Source of the DNA: Burkholderia multivorans ATCC BAA-247
Lineage (GTDB): Bacteria; Pseudomonadota; Gammaproteobacteria; Burkholderiales; Burkholderiaceae
NCBI RefSeq assembly: GCF_000959525.1
Contig: NZ_CP009832.1
Coordinates: 434,001-498,000, forward strand
DNA: 64,000 nucleotides
Reading direction: 5' to 3'
The notes below the pieces were generated by a model, which was not told the DNA's origin, searched no databases, and saw only the letters and a program-made list of their open reading frames with translations. Shown here piece by piece: positions 61,830-64,000 of this stretch (position 1 is its first letter; each line of letters opens with the position of its first letter). A program made the translations under genes and the position numbers.

Positions 61830-62366
61830 ATGCTGGATCTCGGTCTTTCGAAGATGGCGCTGATCGGCGTCGTCGCGCTCGTGGTGCTCGGCCCCGAGCG
61901 CCTGCCGCGCGTTGCGCGCACGGCCGGCGCGCTGTTCGGCCGCGCGCAGCGCTACATCAACGACGTGAAGGCCGAGGTCTCGCGCGAAATCGAGCTCGAT
62001 GCGCTGCGCACGATGAAAAGCGATTTCGAGACGGCGGCGCGCAACGTCGAGACGACGATTCACGACAACCTGCGCGAGCACGAGAAGGACCTCAACGAAT
62101 CGTGGAATGCGGCGATCGGCGGTCTGAACGACGCGGTGCACGGCACGTCGGCTTCGTCGGAATCCGATCCGCAGCCGGCCGCCCCGACATGGCGCGGCAG
62201 CGTCGCGGCGTCGGCGCCGAAGCGGCGCAACTGGCGCGTGAAGCAGAGCGCGACGCCGGTCTGGTACAAGCGCGCCACGACGCGCCGCACGCACGTGCAA
62301 TCGGGCGCGGCGCGCGTCGCGCGGCACCAGCCGGCGAGCCTGCGCCGGCCGGCGCGCTTCTTCTGA
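61830..62366 (+). CDS. tatB: Sec-independent translocase subunit TatB
   Basis: Receptor-complex partner of TatC. The 178 residues start MLDLGLSKMALIGVVALVVL with the Glu of the TatB hinge in GPERLPRVARTAGALFGRAQ. A long amphipathic/coiled region (RYINDVKAEVSREIELDALR) follows, then a positively charged C-terminal tail. It is longer than TatA as expected and sits 24 bases after it. Confidence 0.95.
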   Translation: MLDLGLSKMALIGVVALVVLGPERLPRVARTAGALFGRAQRYINDVKAEVSREIELDALRTMKSDFETAARNVETTIHDNLREHEKDLNESWNAAIGGLNDAVHGTSASSESDPQPAAPTWRGSVAASAPKRRNWRVKQSATPVWYKRATTRRTHVQSGAARVARHQPASLRRPARFF

Positions 62367-62407
62367 GCTGAGCGCATGCGCGCTCGTCAATCCTACCGAG
62401 GGCCGGT

Positions 62408-63190
62408 GTGAGCGACCCCCAGCAGAATCCGGACGACGCTCCGGAAGAAACCTTCATTTCCCATCTCGTCGAGCTCCGCGATCGCATCATCCGCGCGGGG
62501 CTGGCCGTCATCGTCGTGTTTCTCGGGCTCGTCTACTGGGCGCCCGACATCTTCCGGCTGCTCGCGCGGCCGCTGATGGAGAATCTGCCGAAGGGCGGCA
62601 AGATGATCGTCACCGACGTGACGGGCTCGTTCTTCGTGCCGATGAAGGTCACGATGCTCGTCGCGCTCGTGATCGCGCTGCCGGTCGTGCTGTACCAGAT
62701 CTGGGCATTCGTTGCGCCCGGGCTGTACCAGCACGAGAAGAAGCTCGTCGCGCCGCTCGTCGGCAGCAGCTACGTGCTGTTCCTCTGCGGGATGGCGTTC
62801 GCGTACTTCCTCGTGTTCCCGACGATCTTCCGCGTGATGGCGCACTACAACGCCCCGCTCGGCGCGGAGATGTCGACCGATATCGACAACTACCTGAGTT
62901 TCGTGCTCGGGATGTTCATCGCGTTCGGTGTCACGTTCGAAGTGCCGATCGTCGTCGTGCTGCTCGTGCGGATGGGCGTGCTGACGCTGCAGAAGTTGAA
63001 GGAAATCCGGCCGTACGTGATCGTCGGCGCGTTCGTCGTCGCGGCGGTCGTCACGCCGCCGGACGTATTCTCGCAATTGATGCTCGCGTTGCCGCTCGTC
63101 GTGCTGTACGAGGCCGGCATTCTCGCCGCGCGATTCTTCGTGCCGAAGCCGAGCGCCGAGGCCGAAGCGGAGAACGGCGCCGCGAGTTGA
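62408..63190 (+). CDS. tatC: Sec-independent translocase subunit TatC
   Basis: Polytopic receptor for twin-arginine signals, 260 residues with six hydrophobic segments. The conserved first cytoplasmic region is EETFISHLVELRDRIIRAG (about 10-28) and the periplasmic loop contains FVAPGLYQHEKKLVAPLV. The start is GTG 62408 preceded by CGAGGGCCG. A terminator follows the gene. Confidence 0.97.
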   Translation: MSDPQQNPDDAPEETFISHLVELRDRIIRAGLAVIVVFLGLVYWAPDIFRLLARPLMENLPKGGKMIVTDVTGSFFVPMKVTMLVALVIALPVVLYQIWAFVAPGLYQHEKKLVAPLVGSSYVLFLCGMAFAYFLVFPTIFRVMAHYNAPLGAEMSTDIDNYLSFVLGMFIAFGVTFEVPIVVVLLVRMGVLTLQKLKEIRPYVIVGAFVVAAVVTPPDVFSQLMLALPLVVLYEAGILAARFFVPKPSAEAEAENGAAS

Positions 63191-63252
63191 GCGGCGGGCC
63201 GGTCATGCCGCCGACGTGCGCCGCGCCGCTTGCACGTCGCGCTCGAAAGTAG

Positions 63253-63280
63253 AAAGGGCAGCCTGCCGGCTGCCCTTTTT
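63253..63280. terminator. Bidirectional terminator between tatC and degP
   Basis: AAAGGGCAGCC (63253-63263) pairs with GGCTGCCCTTT (63268-63278) over a TGCC tetraloop, followed by T's on the plus strand. The A's in front give a T-rich tail on the minus strand. It separates convergent genes. Confidence 0.9.
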
Positions 63281-63360
63281 CGTTGCGTGTCCGCCGTTTG
63301 CGATCGCGGCGGCTGCCGGCCCGCGCACCGCGGTGCGCCATGCCGGCCGCGCGGCGCGCG

Positions 63361-64000
63361 TTACTCGGTGTCGCTGTCCTGATCGTCGAGCGTCTGCTTC
63401 GGCGGCGGCGGACGCTTGCCGATCACGACGTTGACGTCGAATTGCTTGCCCTTGCGCACCACGTGCACCTTCGTCGACGTGCCGGGCTTGATCTGCGCGA
63501 CGACGTTCAGCAGCTTCGTCGTATCGGTGATGTCCTCGCCGTTGACCGTCACGAGGATGTCGCCCGGCTTGATGCCGGCCTTGTCGGCCGGGCCGCCCTG
63601 CAGCACGCCCGCGACGATCGCGCCCGATTTCTGCTGGAGCCCGAACGACTCGGCGATTTCCGGCGTCACGTCCTGCGGTTCGACGCCGATCCAGCCGCGC
63701 GTGACCGAGCCGGTCGTGATGATGCTCTCGAGCACCGTGCGCGCGGTCGACACCGGAATCGCGAAGCCGATGCCGAGCGAGCCGCCCGAGCGCGAGTAGA
63801 TCGCCGTGTTGATTCCGAGCAGGTTGCCGTTCACGTCGACGAGTGCGCCGCCCGAGTTGCCGGGGTTGATCGGCGCGTCGGTCTGGATGAAGTTCTCGAA
63901 CGTGTTGATCCCGAGGTGGTTGCGGCCGAGCGCGCTGATGATGCCCATCGTGACCGTCTGGCCGACGCCGAACGGGTTGCCGATCGCGAGCACGACGTCG
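63361..64000 (-). CDS. Trypsin-like serine protease of the DegP/HtrA (Do) family, truncated by the window edge
   Basis: Only the C-terminal 213 residues are in view; the frame continues past base 64000 ([13 protein letters not shown]). The catalytic serine is in [15 protein letters not shown], and the LGIGFAIPV segment is the S1' area. One PDZ domain follows ([35 protein letters not shown], read in parts), then an acidic C-terminus [12 protein letters not shown] single PDZ after the protease domain suggests the DegS-like or short Do type rather than two-PDZ DegP. Periplasmic quality control is the expected role. Confidence 0.92.
   Translation of the reverse strand, partial: DVVLAIGNPFGVGQTVTMGIISALGRNHLGINTFENFIQTDAPINPGNSGGALVDVNGNLLGINTAIYSRSGGSLGIGFAIPVSTARTVLESIITTGSVTRGWIGVEPQDVTPEIAESFGLQQKSGAIVAGVLQGGPADKAGIKPGDILVTVNGEDITDTTKLLNVVAQIKPGTSTKVHVVRKGKQFDVNVVIGKRPPPPKQTLDDQDSDTE

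Overview
The window looks like a stretch of the main chromosome of a Burkholderia-type betaproteobacterium, probably the B. cepacia complex or a close relative. The evidence is about two-thirds G+C, the gene neighbourhoods (pilMN-O/P-Q upstream of aroKB; mla-murA-his-tatABC-degP), System II cytochrome c maturation, and a thiO-thiS-thiG-thiE operon behind a TPP riboswitch. Species cannot be fixed from sequence reading alone. I see no rRNA, tRNA, CRISPR array, prophage or insertion sequence. Nearly everything is core metabolism, envelope and translation-independent housekeeping, densely packed and often with 4-base ATGA/GTGA overlaps. Almost all very long antisense open frames are shadows caused by the high G+C.

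Layout. 1-4.1 kb: the 3' part of dsbD, hemB, a candidate small RNA, engB, and a di-haem cytochrome c4. 4.2-7.6 kb: resB and ccsB (System II cytochrome c assembly). 7.8-10.2 kb: msrPQ (periplasmic methionine sulfoxide repair), lptM and cyaY. 10.3-12.7 kb: mrcA (PBP1A). 12.9-19.9 kb: pilM-pilN-pilO/P fusion-pilQ, aroK, aroB, dgt. 20.0-25.1 kb: ugpBAECQ, glycerol-3-phosphate uptake, with a possible Pho box. 25.2-26.9 kb: ompW and a degenerate REP-associated tyrosine-transposase-like (RAYT) protein. 27.1-33.4 kb: gltB and gltD (glutamate synthase). 33.7-39.3 kb: an alanine/sodium symporter, thpR, dadA, an MFS transporter and an atypical SDR. 39.3-41.1 kb: an SbmA/BacA-like ABC exporter. 41.3-45.0 kb: promoter, TPP riboswitch, a short leader ORF and thiO-thiS-thiG-thiE. 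45.1-51.5 kb: mlaF-E-D-A-C-B, a YadGH-type ABC exporter and ibaG. 51.5-60.6 kb: murA and hisG-D-C-B-(marC)-H-A-F-I-E. 60.7-64.0 kb: a DUF4870-type membrane protein, a HIT protein, tatABC and the 3' end of a DegP/HtrA protease.

How it fits together. Several blocks serve the envelope: disulfide/cytochrome assembly (DsbD, ResB, CcsB, cytochrome c4), peptidoglycan (PBP1A, MurA), phospholipid traffic (Mla), type IV pilus assembly (Pil) and folded-protein export (Tat, whose likely client MsrP is in the window). Nitrogen and amino-acid metabolism is represented by GltBD, the histidine pathway, the shikimate genes and DadA. 

No large undescribed system is evident. The best leads are small: a three-hairpin sRNA candidate presenting an anti-Shine-Dalgarno loop beside hemB; a RAYT-family protein that has lost both catalytic motifs and sits upstream of gltBD; a 38-codon ORF translationally coupled to thiO behind the TPP riboswitch; a PilO-PilP fusion; an N-terminally extended ThiE; and an SDR without its catalytic tyrosine.
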